DNA from: Curvibacter soli | Lineage (GTDB): Bacteria > Pseudomonadota > Gammaproteobacteria > Burkholderiales > Burkholderiaceae_C | Reading direction: 5' to 3' | NCBI RefSeq assembly: GCF_029211125.1 | Contig: NZ_JARGEN010000002.1 | Coordinates: forward strand, 4,745 to 68,744 | DNA length: 64,000 bases | Part shown: positions 26,005 through 37,232 of the stretch, in pieces | How positions within the stretch are numbered: position 1 is the stretch's first letter | How the letters are laid out: each line of letters begins with the position of its first letter | The notes under the pieces: generated by a model | Told to the model about the DNA's origin: nothing | The model's input: the letters and a program-made list of their open reading frames with translations, nothing else | The model's database searches: none | Program-made: the position numbers and the translations under genes

Positions 26005-27516
26005 TCACTCTTCCACAAAGGCTTCCTCGCGCTTGTTTTTCACCGCCGGCAGCAGCACGATGATGAGCAGCAGCAGCGCGGCGGCCAGCAGGCCCCCGGA
26101 GATCGGGCGGGAGACCAGCACCGACCATTCGCCACGCGAGAGCAGCAGCGTGCGGCGCAGGTTCTCCTCCATCATCGGGCCCAGGATGAAGCCCAGCAGC
26201 AGCGGCGCGGGCTCGGTGCCGAGCTTGTGGAACACGTAGCCGATCAGCCCGAACAAGCCCACCAGCCAGACGTCGAACGTGTTGTTGTTGGTGGAATACA
26301 CACCCACCGCGCAAAACAGCACGATGGAGGGATACAGCCAGCGGTAGGGCACGCTCAACAGCTTGATCCAGATGCCGATCAGCGGCAGATTCAGAATCAC
26401 CAGCATGGCATTGCCGATCCACATCGAGGCGATCAGGCCCCAGAACAGCTCGGGGTTGCTGGTCATCACCTGCGGGCCCGGCTGGATGTTGTGGATGGTC
26501 ATGGCACCCACCATCAGCGCCATCACGGCGTTGGGCGGAATGCCCAGCGTGAGCAGCGGGATGAAGGAAGTCTGCGAACCGGCGTTGTTGGCCGACTCGG
26601 GCGCGGCCACGCCGCGGATGTTGCCCTTGCCGAACGGCACTTCGCCGGGCTTGAGCTTGGTCTTCTTCTCCAGCGTGTAGGCGGCGAAGGCCGCCAGCAG
26701 CGCGCCGCCGCCGGGCAGGATGCCCAGCGCCGCGCCCAGCGCCGTGCCGCGCAGCACGGCGGGGATCATGCGCTTGAAGTCTTCCTTGGTCGGAAACAGC
26801 CCCTCGACCTTGGCGGTGAACACCTCGCGTTCGTCCTCGGGATGGGCCAGGTTGGCGATGATTTCGCCGTAGCCGAACACGCCCATGGCGATCACCACGA
26901 AGTTGATGCCGTCGGTGAGTTCGGGAATGTCGAAGCTGTAGCGGGCGACGCCCGAGTTCACGTCCGTGCCCACCAGGCCCAGCAGCAGGCCCAGCACGAT
27001 CATGGATACGGCCTTGAGCAGCGAGCCCGAGGCCAGCACCACGGCGCCGATCAGGCCCAGCACCATGAGCGAGAAGTACTCGGCGGGGCCGAACTTGAAC
27101 GCCACCTCGGTCAGCGGCGCGGCGAACGCGGCCAGGATCAGCGTGCCCACGCAGCCCGCGAAGAACGAGCCCAGGCCCGCGGCGGCCAGCGCCGGCCCGG
27201 CGCGCCCCTTGCGCGCCATCTGGTAGCCGTCGATCACCGTCACCACCGACGACGATTCGCCCGGCAGATTGACCAGGATGGCGGTGGTGGAGCCGCCGTA
27301 TTGCGCGCCGTAGTAGATACCGGCCAGCATGATGAGGGCCGCCACCGGCGGCAGCGCGTAGGTGGCCGGCAGCAGCATGGCGATGGTGGCCACGGGGCCG
27401 ACGCCCGGCAGCACGCCGATCAGCGTGCCCAGCAGGCAGCCGACGAAGCAGTAGATGAGGTTCTGGAACGTGAACGCGACGCCGAAGCCGGTCGCGAGAT
27501 TGGCAAACAAATCCAT
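26005..27516 (-). CDS. tctA: Tripartite tricarboxylate transporter large permease TctA
   Basis: Large membrane subunit (503 aa, about 12 helices) of a TTT-family carboxylate transporter. It shows the family signature GVLPGVGPVATIAMLLP near residues 34-50, GGSTTAILVNLPGESSSVVT, and the second-half repeat GILPGGGALLAAFAAY. It lies 20 bp downstream of tctB; a terminator follows. The periplasmic binding partner TctC is not encoded in the window, so specificity cannot be guessed. Confidence 0.95.
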   Translation of the reverse strand: MDLFANLATGFGVAFTFQNLIYCFVGCLLGTLIGVLPGVGPVATIAMLLPATYALPPVAALIMLAGIYYGAQYGGSTTAILVNLPGESSSVVTVIDGYQMARKGRAGPALAAAGLGSFFAGCVGTLILAAFAAPLTEVAFKFGPAEYFSLMVLGLIGAVVLASGSLLKAVSMIVLGLLLGLVGTDVNSGVARYSFDIPELTDGINFVVIAMGVFGYGEIIANLAHPEDEREVFTAKVEGLFPTKEDFKRMIPAVLRGTALGAALGILPGGGALLAAFAAYTLEKKTKLKPGEVPFGKGNIRGVAAPESANNAGSQTSFIPLLTLGIPPNAVMALMVGAMTIHNIQPGPQVMTSNPELFWGLIASMWIGNAMLVILNLPLIGIWIKLLSVPYRWLYPSIVLFCAVGVYSTNNNTFDVWLVGLFGLIGYVFHKLGTEPAPLLLGFILGPMMEENLRRTLLLSRGEWSVLVSRPISGGLLAAALLLLIIVLLPAVKNKREEAFVEE

Positions 27517-27536
27517 GAATCAGTTCTCCTGCCCGT

Positions 27537-28028
27537 TCAACCGGTGATGAAGCTGGGCCACACGGGGAACTGCAGCTTGAGCGCCCACACGAAAGCCACG
27601 TAGCTGCCCACCGCCAGCACGGTGGCGAGGATCAGCGTTTCCTTGAAATTGAACTTGCGGTTGTCGGCCAGGCAGGCGATGAAAATCAGCGCGTAAATGG
27701 CGACGATCAGGCCGAACGCCGGGAAGCCGATGCTCGGCAGCCCCGCGAGCAGCACGCCGAACACCAGGTTGGCGGCGATGATGCAGACCAGCGGCTTCCA
27801 GGCCCACTTGCCGATCTTGTCGCCGTCCGCCGTCTCGACCGTCAGCGCCTTGAAGCCGATGGCCAGGCCGAGGATGGCCATGAGGATGCCCAGCATCAGC
27901 GGGAAGTAGCCCGGCCCCATGCGCGCGCCGCTGCCGACAGTGTAGGTAGTGGCCCCCACCGAGAATGCAACGCCGACGACGGTGAACATCAGCCCGGCGA
28001 AGAAGTCCTTTTGACTTTTGATTTTCAC
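27537..28028 (-). CDS. tctB: Tripartite tricarboxylate transporter small permease TctB
   Basis: 163-aa protein with four hydrophobic segments, family TctB (DFFAGLMFTVVGVAFSVGAT; GPGYFPLMLGILMAILGLAI, where GPGYFP is diagnostic). The start is GTG at 28028 with GGAGAG about 7 nt upstream. A longer in-frame reading begins in the promoter region and is unlikely. First gene of tctBA; an inverted repeat overlaps its ribosome-binding region (28039-28062). Confidence 0.92.
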   Translation of the reverse strand: MKIKSQKDFFAGLMFTVVGVAFSVGATTYTVGSGARMGPGYFPLMLGILMAILGLAIGFKALTVETADGDKIGKWAWKPLVCIIAANLVFGVLLAGLPSIGFPAFGLIVAIYALIFIACLADNRKFNFKETLILATVLAVGSYVAFVWALKLQFPVWPSFITG

Positions 28029-28038
28029 TTCAGTCTCT

Positions 28039-28062
28039 CCAGTCGTGTGATTTTTCGACTGG
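28039..28062 (-). promoter_or_regulatory. Inverted repeat touching the tctB ribosome-binding site
   Basis: CCAGTCG/CGACTGG, perfect 7-bp arms separated by 10 AT-rich bases, 11-34 bp upstream of the tctB GTG. The proximal arm runs into the GGAGAG Shine-Dalgarno. It could be an operator or an mRNA hairpin that limits translation; the sequence alone cannot decide. Confidence 0.45.
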
Positions 28063-28140
28063 CGGATTGTGGGGTGAATACACCCGCGGTCCGATGTGGA
28101 TTTCACCTACCGTACAAACCCGCATGCGGGCGCGCTAACG

Positions 28141-29936
<1,796 letters not shown>

Positions 29937-29940
<4 letters not shown>

Positions 29941-30764
29941 GGCAAGGGCGACTCTACGCGACCCGGGCCGCGCGGGGGCCCAAGGAGGCCGGAAACGGGT
30001 TCTCGCGCCACGGGCCTGAACACGCGCATCCACTTGGCGGCGGGCAGGCCCCAGCGGGCCTGGATGGCCTCGGCGCGCGCCGCCAGGACGGTGCGTTTCG
30101 GGGCACTGGGCGTGCGCTGGGCCAGCACCACGGTGTTGCCTTCGCGCGTGGGCTTGAAGGCCCAGAGCGCGTCGGCGCCGAAGGCGGCGGCAATCTTCTC
30201 CACGCTGCGCGCATAGCTCGACGCGCGGCCGAACAAATTGACGGTCATGCAGCCCTCGTCGGTCAGCAGCGCACGGCAGTCGGCGTAGAAGCCCGCATCG
30301 TCGAGCACGGGCGCGGCGGCCTCGTGGTCGTACAGGTCGACCTGCAGCGCATCGATGCCGCCCTGCCAGGCGGGGCGGCGTACTTCCGCCGCCGCATCGC
30401 CCAGCACCACCGAGAGCCGCGCATCCTCGGGCGGCAGCTTGAACCAGCCGCGGCACAGCGCCAGCACCTGCGGGTGCAGCTCGACCACCGTGGTCCTCAT
30501 GCGCAGCTTCTTGTGGCAGAACTTGGTCAGCGCGCCTGCCCCCAGGCCGAGCTGCATGGCATGGCGCCCCGCCACGCTGGCGGGCTCGACGAAGAGCAGC
30601 CAGGCCATCATGCGCTGCACGTATTCCAGCTCGATGTCGAACGGCGCGTCCACGCGCATGGAGCCCTGTATCCAGGGCGTGCCCAGGTGCAGGTGGCGGA
30701 CCTCGCCATCATCGGAGAAATTCACTTCGGGCGGCTCTGCCGCGGGATTTTTCTTACGTGCCAT
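29937..30764 (-). CDS. Spermidine synthase-like methyltransferase-fold protein
   Basis: 275-aa protein with a Rossmann-type SAM/dcSAM-binding domain: MQLGLGAGALTKFCHKKL (motif I), TTVVELHPQVL (acidic loop) and DALQVDLYDHEAAAP. It matches the spermidine synthase-like proteins annotated in many Burkholderiales, but the N-terminal tetramerisation/gatekeeper part of classical SpeE is short, so true aminopropyltransferase activity is uncertain. Its stop overlaps the ATPase start by 4 bp, and it lies 9 bp downstream of the DNA glycosylase gene: tatD, glycosylase, this gene and gspE form one tight minus-strand run. Confidence 0.75.
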
Positions 30765-30773
30765 ACCGTGGTT

Positions 30774-31283
30774 TCACATCAATCCGTGGGTGCCCAGCAC
30801 ATCGGCCCACGCGTCGCGCTTGCGCGCAAAGCTCCACGTGGCATTGGCCGGACTGGTGGAAGGCAGCCGGTATACCGGCAGGCCCAGTGCGCGGGAATGC
30901 CGCGCGTGGCGATGGCTCTCGCCGCCATTGTGGGCGATGGCCTGCAACTGCACGCAAGTGCGCGCCAGCGCCGCGAAGTCGTTGACCTGGGCGTTGCGGA
31001 TGGCCGTGTCCAGGCTGCCTGCGCGCTCGCACGATGCGTACACGTCCCACAGGCCCAGTCCGCGCGCGCGCAGCAGGGCCGTCCTGCCGGCATAGTCCAG
31101 CGCCGCCATGTCCACGCGCCACAGCTCGCCCAGGATGCGCCAGAAGTGGTTCTGCGGATGAGCGTAGTACTGCCCGAGCGCGAGCGAGCGCGCGCCCGGG
31201 AAGCTGCCCAGCACCAGCAGGCGCATGGCGGGCGAGGCGATGGGCGGCAGGCCCTGGAGCCGGGCGGGCTGCGGTGCCGTCAC
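30774..31283 (-). CDS. Hypoxanthine (deoxyinosine) DNA glycosylase, UDG superfamily
   Basis: 169-aa protein with the UDG-fold motif VLGSFPGARSLALGQYYAHP followed by QNHFWRILGELW (motif I region with the conserved Asn) and a late LPSTSPANA motif. This pattern is that of UDG family 6 (HDG), which removes deaminated adenine (hypoxanthine) from DNA. The GTG start at 31283 overlaps the tatD stop (GTGA), so the two nucleic-acid-acting enzymes are translationally coupled. Confidence 0.85.
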   Translation of the reverse strand: MTAPQPARLQGLPPIASPAMRLLVLGSFPGARSLALGQYYAHPQNHFWRILGELWRVDMAALDYAGRTALLRARGLGLWDVYASCERAGSLDTAIRNAQVNDFAALARTCVQLQAIAHNGGESHRHARHSRALGLPVYRLPSTSPANATWSFARKRDAWADVLGTHGLM

Positions 31284-32143
31284 GCCAGCGCCTCCAGCCC
31301 GGGCAGGGCGTCGAGCGCATTGCGCGTGGTGGCCTGCGCCAGCACCTCCAGCGGCATGCCGCGCAGACCGGCCACCACCTCGGCGATGCGCGGCAGTTCG
31401 CCCGGCGCGTTGCGGCCCTGCGGCTGTCCGGCGGCGCGCTGCTGCGCGGCGCGGTACAGCCATTGCGGTGGAATGTCGGGCGCGTCGGTTTCCAGCACCA
31501 GGGCCGACAGCGGCAAGTCAGCGGCAAGCCGGCGCAACTGGCGCGCGCGCTCGAATGTCACGGCGCCGCCGAAGCCGAGCTTGAAGCCCAGCGCGATGAA
31601 CGCCTGCGCCTGCTGCGCGCTGCCGTTGAAGGCGTGGGCAATGCCGCGCCAGGGCTGCCGGCCATCACCGCCATTGCCGCCACCGCCGTCTTCCGCCGCC
31701 AGCGCGCGCAACTGCTTGAGCAGCCGGTCGGCGGAGCGCCGCACATGCAGGATCACGGGCAGGCCGTGACGCCGCGCCAAGCGCAATTGCCGGCGGTAGA
31801 ACGCCTCTTGCCGGCCAGCGTCCAGTCCGGGGACGAAGTAGTCGAGCCCGATCTCGCCGATGGCCACCAGCCGCGGATCGCCGTGCCGCGCGGCGAGCGC
31901 GGCGTCCAGCGCCTCCAGGTCTGCGTCGCGGGCCCGGGGCGTGTACAGCGGATGGATGCCGAGTGCATAGCAGTCCCCGAATTGGTGCGCCAATGCGCGC
32001 ACGGCATCGAAATTCCCGACCTCCACGGCGGGGATCACGCAGCGCGCGACCCCCGCTGCTGCTGCTGCGGCGCGCACCGCGACGCGGTCGGGGGCGAACT
32101 CCGGGGCGTCCAGATGGCAGTGGGTATCGATCCAGACGGTCAT
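31280..32143 (-). CDS. tatD: TatD-family metal-dependent hydrolase
   Basis: 287-aa TIM-barrel amidohydrolase-type nuclease: metal ligands in DTHCHLD (residues 6-12), GEIGLDYF, VILHVRRS, HAFNG and the final ETDAPDIPP. TatD enzymes are Mg-dependent 3'-5' DNA/RNA exonucleases in oxidative-damage repair. A Gly-rich insertion (AEDGGGGNGGDGRQP) interrupts the region before HAFNG. The ATG at 32143 is set by the conserved MTVWIDTHCHLD start. First gene of the run tatD-HDG-synthase-gspE. Confidence 0.92.
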   Translation of the reverse strand: MTVWIDTHCHLDAPEFAPDRVAVRAAAAAAGVARCVIPAVEVGNFDAVRALAHQFGDCYALGIHPLYTPRARDADLEALDAALAARHGDPRLVAIGEIGLDYFVPGLDAGRQEAFYRRQLRLARRHGLPVILHVRRSADRLLKQLRALAAEDGGGGNGGDGRQPWRGIAHAFNGSAQQAQAFIALGFKLGFGGAVTFERARQLRRLAADLPLSALVLETDAPDIPPQWLYRAAQQRAAGQPQGRNAPGELPRIAEVVAGLRGMPLEVLAQATTRNALDALPGLEALA

Positions 32144-32158
32144 GGCCGCAATCATCCC

Positions 32159-32303
32159 AAAAACGGCAGTTGACCGCTTTGGCGGTTGACCGCTTTGCAT
32201 CCCTTGCCAGGCCGCATGAAATCGAGCGTTCACAGCTTCGATGGCCTTCGCCTCGTGGGTGAGAGCGCTATGCACCTGCCAGCACCGCGCTCGGCGCGCC
32301 ATG
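32159..32303. mobile_element. TIR-family element, copy C (one end only)
   Basis: Begins AAAACGGCAGTTGACCGCTTT, the inner part of the TIR end, and runs through the shared interior in the same orientation as copy D (TGCCAGGCCGCATGAAATCG ... CTCGTGGGTGAGAG). It breaks off at about 32303, where similarity to copies A and B stops. It carries a 16-bp tandem duplication (32165-32180 and 32181-32196, one mismatch). It lies between tatD and the S1C protease; 32304-32421 shows nothing else nameable. Confidence 0.55.
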
Positions 32304-32421
32304 CGACGTGGCCCGGAACATGCTTTGACACAGCACGAAGCGGCGAACCATGCTACCGTGGCTGCTCGCTTCTCTGCGGCGCTTCGCCATCGGGGTGCCG
32401 TGCTTCACACGAGGTGAACGG

Positions 32422-33345
32422 ATGCGCAGGCCCGCCTACTACAGCAGCTCCAGCCCGTCACGCCCGATGCCGCCGGACTCCGCGGCGCCGGACGGTCTCT
32501 GCACGCAACCAGCGCCGCCCACGGCGGCCGATGCGGCGCCCACGCGCCCTGCCCGTCGCCGCATCTCGCAGATCCACCTGCTGTGGGCCGTGCTGCTGCT
32601 GATGGCCGCGTTGCTGGCCACCAGCGTCTTCATCGCCCAGCGCACGCCGACGCGGCGCATCACGCAAGACGACATCGACGCGGCGGTGCTGCACACGCTG
32701 CAGACCAAGAACATGCCTTCGGCGGTCGCGCGCGCCGCAGACAACGTGGCGCCTTCCGTGGTGCGCGTGGTGGGCTATGGCAAGGGCAAGGGCGACAAGG
32801 AAGAAACCGAGCGCGGCGTGGGCACGGGCGTGGTCATCGTGGACAAGGGCACGATCCTGACCAACCTGCACGTGGTGCAGGGTGCCGACCGCGTGTCGGT
32901 GACGTTCGCGGACGGCCTGGAGTCGCCCGCCCACATCGTCAACGTGCAGCCCCAGAACGACCTGGCCGTGCTGCAGGCCCACAAGATTCCCGACGACCTG
33001 GTGGCCGCCACGCTGCGCTCCACCGACAATCTGCGCCCGGGCGAGGCCGTGGCCGCCGTCGGCTTTCCGTTCGGCATCGGGCCGTCGGTGTCGGCGGGCG
33101 TGGTGTCGGGCCTGAAACGCGAGTTCCAGTCGCCCGAGGGGCGGCGCCAGCTCAGCAACCTGATCCAGTTCGACGCCGCGGCCAACCCCGGCAACTCCGG
33201 CGGGCCGCTCATCACCATGGACGGCGAGGTGGTGGGCATCGTCACCGCCATCCTCAACCCCACGCAGGCGCGCACCTTCATCGGCATCGGCTTCGCGGTG
33301 CCGATCGAGAACGCCGCGTCCGCCGTGGGCATGTCCCCCTTCTGA
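32422..33345 (+). CDS. Membrane-anchored S1C (Deg-like) serine protease without PDZ
   Basis: 307 aa from ATG 32422, which has GAGGTG close upstream (a longer reading from 32350 lies partly in repeat-like sequence). It has a Pro/Ala-rich cytosolic N-terminus, a single transmembrane helix (LLWAVLLLMAALLATSVFIA), then a trypsin-like domain with the triad His in TNLHVVQ, Asp in PQNDLAVL and Ser in NPGNSGGPL. It ends just after the protease fold, with no PDZ domain. It lies 25 bp upstream of moxR and is probably in the same operon. Confidence 0.85.
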   Translation: MRRPAYYSSSSPSRPMPPDSAAPDGLCTQPAPPTAADAAPTRPARRRISQIHLLWAVLLLMAALLATSVFIAQRTPTRRITQDDIDAAVLHTLQTKNMPSAVARAADNVAPSVVRVVGYGKGKGDKEETERGVGTGVVIVDKGTILTNLHVVQGADRVSVTFADGLESPAHIVNVQPQNDLAVLQAHKIPDDLVAATLRSTDNLRPGEAVAAVGFPFGIGPSVSAGVVSGLKREFQSPEGRRQLSNLIQFDAAANPGNSGGPLITMDGEVVGIVTAILNPTQARTFIGIGFAVPIENAASAVGMSPF

Positions 33346-33370
33346 GCCCCCTTTCAACGCGAGGAACAGC

Positions 33371-34367
<997 letters not shown>

Positions 34368-34387
<20 letters not shown>

Positions 34388-35357
34388 CGCCATGAATGCC
34401 AGCCCCGAGACCAGCGCCCCCAAGGCCAGCGGACACCGCGGCGCCGGTGCCGACGCGCTGCTGCGCCGGCTCGAATGGTCCGTCATCCGGCGGCTCGACG
34501 GGCTGCTGCAGGGCGACTACCGCACCCTCATGCGCGGCAGCGGCGTGGACCTGGCCGACCTGCGCGAATACCAGCCGCACGACGACGTGCGCCACATCGA
34601 CTGGAACGTCACCGCGCGCTCGCAGGTGCCGCACGTGCGCGTGTTCACCGAGGACCGCGAGATGGCCGCCTGGTTCCTGCTGGACCTGAGCCCGTCGATG
34701 GACTTCGGCTCGGGCGAGCAGGCCAAGCGCGCCGTCAGCACGCAGTTCGTGGCCGTGCTGGCGCGGCTGCTCACGCGCCACGGCAACCGCGTGGGCGCCA
34801 TGGTCTACGACGGCCAGGGCGATGCGGGCGGCCACGGCGTCAACGCCCTGGTGCCCGCACGCAACGGCCGCGCGCATGTGCTGCACCTGCTGCACACGGT
34901 GCTGCGCCGCCCCGTGGCCAGCGGCGCCACGGCCACCGACCTGCGCCACCTGCTGGCCGCGGCGGCGGGCAACATCCGCCGCCGCTCCACGGTGTTCGTG
35001 GTGTCCGACTTCATCAGCGCGCCGGGCTGGGACATCCCTCTGGGCCAGTTGGCCCGCCGCCACGACGTGGTGGCGGTGCGGCTCATCGACCCGCTCGAAC
35101 TCGACCTGCCCGACCTCGGCCTGGTGACGCTGCGCGACGCCGAAACCGGCGCGCACCTGCTGGTGGACACGCACGACAAAGGCTTTCGCCACCGCTTCGC
35201 CCGCATCGCCGCGCAGCGCGAGGCCGAGCTGCGCGCGGGCTTCGCCAGCGCCGGCGTGGATACGCTGGAGCTTTCCACCGCCGACGACCTGCTCGATGCC
35301 ATGCGCCGCTTCATGGACATGCGCCGCAGGCGCGTGCGCGCCCCGCAAGCGGCTTGA
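34368..35357 (+). CDS. DUF58 domain protein (MoxR partner)
   Basis: 329-aa DUF58 protein with the signature GSGVDLADLREYQPHDDVRH followed by IDWN, and a degenerate VWA fold (LLDLSPSMDFGS, then FVVSDFISAPG). ATG 34368 overlaps the moxR end by 20 bp; ATG 34392 is an alternative start just after the moxR stop. The middle gene of the moxR-DUF58-VWA set. Its function is probably scaffolding the complex; no enzymatic residues are seen. Confidence 0.88.
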
Positions 35358-35375
35358 TTAGGGGAGAAACGCACC

Positions 35376-36428
35376 ATGACCTTCCTCTGGCCCGAATTCC
35401 TCTGGCTGCTGCTGGCGGTACCGCTGCTGGTGGGGCTGTACGTGCTGCTGCTGCGCCGCAAGAAGAAGCTGAGCCTGCGCTACGCCAGCCTGGCCATGGT
35501 GCGAGAGGCCATGGGCCCGGGCCAGCGCGTGCGCCGCCACATCCCGCCGCTGCTGTTCCTGCTGGCGCTGGTCGCCATGCTGCTCGCGGGCTCGCGGCCC
35601 ATGGCGGTCATCACCCTGCCCTCGCAGCAGCAGACCATCGTGCTGGCCATGGACGTCTCGGGCAGCATGCGCGCCAGCGACATCGCGCCCAACCGCCTGG
35701 CCGCGTCGCAGGAGGCGGCCAAGAAGTTCATCGCCGAGCTGCCGCGCAACGTGCGCGTGGGCATCGTCGCCTTCGCGGGCAGCGCGCAGATCGCGCAGTT
35801 GCCCACGCACAACCATGACGACCTGGTGGCCGCCATCGACAGCTTCCAGTTGCAGCGCGGCACGGCCACGGGCAACGGCATCATGCTGTCGCTGGCGGCG
35901 CTGTTCCCCAACGCGGGCATCGACATCGCCGAACTCGGCGGGCGCCAGGCGTTCAACCCCAAGCCCCTGGGGGAGCGCGAGCAGAACGCGCGCGACGACC
36001 CGCAACGCGACTTCACGCCCGTGGCGCCGGGCTCCTACACCTCGGCGGCCATCATCATGCTGACCGACGGCCAGCGCACCACGGGCGTGGACCCGCTGGA
36101 GGCCGCCAAGATGGCCGCCGACCGCGGCGTGCGCGTGTACACGGTCGGCTTCGGCACGCTCGACGGCGAGACCATCGGCTTCGAGGGCTGGTCCATGCGC
36201 GTGCGGCTCGACGAGGAAACGCTCAAGGCCGTGGCCAACAAGACCAACGCCGAATACTTCCACGCCGGCACCGCCACGGACCTGAAGAAGGTGTACGAGA
36301 CGCTGAGCTCGCGCCTGACGGTGGAGAAGAAGGAAACCGAGATCTCCAGCCTGTTCGCCCTGGCCGCCGCGCTGCTGGCCCTGCTGTCGGCGGGGCTGTC
36401 GCTGCTGTGGTTCAACCGCATCCTGTGA
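35376..36428 (+). CDS. BatA-like VWA-domain membrane protein
   Basis: 350-aa protein: N-terminal membrane segments (FLWLLLAVPLLVGLYVLLL; PPLLFLLALVAMLLAGS), a periplasmic von Willebrand A domain with MIDAS DVSGSMRA (about 92-99) and later TDGQRTTG, and a C-terminal helix (FALAAALLALLSAGLSLLW). It is preceded by GGGGAG. Classical Bat operons add BatB and TPR partners; here the set ends with this gene and a repeat element follows. Confidence 0.9.
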   Translation: MTFLWPEFLWLLLAVPLLVGLYVLLLRRKKKLSLRYASLAMVREAMGPGQRVRRHIPPLLFLLALVAMLLAGSRPMAVITLPSQQQTIVLAMDVSGSMRASDIAPNRLAASQEAAKKFIAELPRNVRVGIVAFAGSAQIAQLPTHNHDDLVAAIDSFQLQRGTATGNGIMLSLAALFPNAGIDIAELGGRQAFNPKPLGEREQNARDDPQRDFTPVAPGSYTSAAIIMLTDGQRTTGVDPLEAAKMAADRGVRVYTVGFGTLDGETIGFEGWSMRVRLDEETLKAVANKTNAEYFHAGTATDLKKVYETLSSRLTVEKKETEISSLFALAAALLALLSAGLSLLWFNRIL

Positions 36429-36465
36429 CGCACGGGCTGCACGCGGACATACCGGGAGCATTTTT

Positions 36466-36705
36466 AACCTGGAAACGGCAGTTGGATGCGCCTGCCAGTG
36501 CCGTGATCGGGGTGCCAGGCAAGGCGCGACGACGCGGCGGGCTACTCTGCCCGCAAGGAGGAGCAACGCCGCATGGCGCGCCGAGCGCGGTGCTGGCAGG
36601 TGCATGGCGCTCTCACCCATGAGGTGAACGCCATCGAAGCCGTGAACGCTCGATTTCATGCGGCCTGGCAAGGGATACGAAGCGGTCAACTGCTGTTTCC
36701 AAGTT
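36466..36705. mobile_element. TIR-bounded element, copy B (240 bp)
   Basis: Bounded by AACCTGGAAACGGCAGTT (36466-36483) and AACTGCTGTTTCCAAGTT (36688-36705; two mismatches in 18 against the inverse). The interior closely matches copy A, with about 22 extra bases near 36520 (AGGCAAGGCGCGACGACGCG). It lies downstream of the VWA gene. The 465-bp gene-free stretch 36429-36893 holds this element, an 11-bp inverted repeat (36708-36782) and about 110 bp with nothing recognised before the I78 gene. Confidence 0.6.
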
Positions 36706-36707
36706 TA

Positions 36708-36782
36708 ATATACTCCCCAGGAGTATGCAATCATCTTCGTCTTTATATCTGCGGTGGACGAATGGTGGTAGGGGGAGTATAT
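36708..36782. repeat. 75-bp segment with perfect 11-bp terminal inverted repeats
   Basis: ATATACTCCCC (36708-36718) and GGGGAGTATAT (36772-36782) flank 53 bp that include TTTATATCTGCGGTGG, a piece of the short-repeat family. It abuts the right end of element B with only 2 bp between. It is AT-rich at the ends against the GC-rich background. It could be a tiny inverted-repeat element or an mRNA hairpin upstream of the I78 lipoprotein gene. Confidence 0.5.
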
Positions 36783-36893
36783 GAGCGCAGCCGCTGCCGG
36801 CGCCGTGCCGCAAAGGCCATGCGTTACCCGTGGTGACGGGTACGCGGGGCGTCTTCGGCTATCGTCGCAGACTCTTTCCACAGGAGCCCCGCC

Positions 36894-37217
36894 ATGACCA
36901 TCCACGGCAAGACCGCCGCGCTCGCCGCCGTTTCGGCACTGCTGCTGGCCACCGGCTGCGGCACGCAGCCCCCCGGCCCCGCGCCCGCGCCGGACGCGCC
37001 GCCGGTCGGCGGACTGTGCGACGCCCAGGGCCCCGCCCAATCGGCCATCGGCAAGACGGCCACGGCGCAGGTGGTGGAAACGGCGCGCGCGCGCTCGGGC
37101 GCCCACATCGCGCGCGTGCTGCGGCCCGGGCAGGTGGTGACGCTGGAGTTCAACACCGAGCGCGTGAACCTCGTGGTGGACGGCGCGGGCGTGGTGACCG
37201 CCGTGCGCTGCGGCTGA
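36894..37217 (+). CDS. I78-family peptidase inhibitor lipoprotein
   Basis: 107-aa protein with a lipoprotein signal (lipobox LLATGC, Cys about 23), a Pro-rich spacer, and the I78 inhibitor domain: GLCDAQGPAQSAIGK ... RPGQVVTLEFNTERVNLVVD, ending VTAVRCG. I78 proteins inhibit serine peptidases such as subtilisin/elastase types in the envelope. An AGGAG Shine-Dalgarno lies 8 nt before the ATG. Convergent with hemW. Confidence 0.88.
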   Translation: MTIHGKTAALAAVSALLLATGCGTQPPGPAPAPDAPPVGGLCDAQGPAQSAIGKTATAQVVETARARSGAHIARVLRPGQVVTLEFNTERVNLVVDGAGVVTAVRCG

Positions 37218-37232
37218 CAGGCCGGCGGCGGG

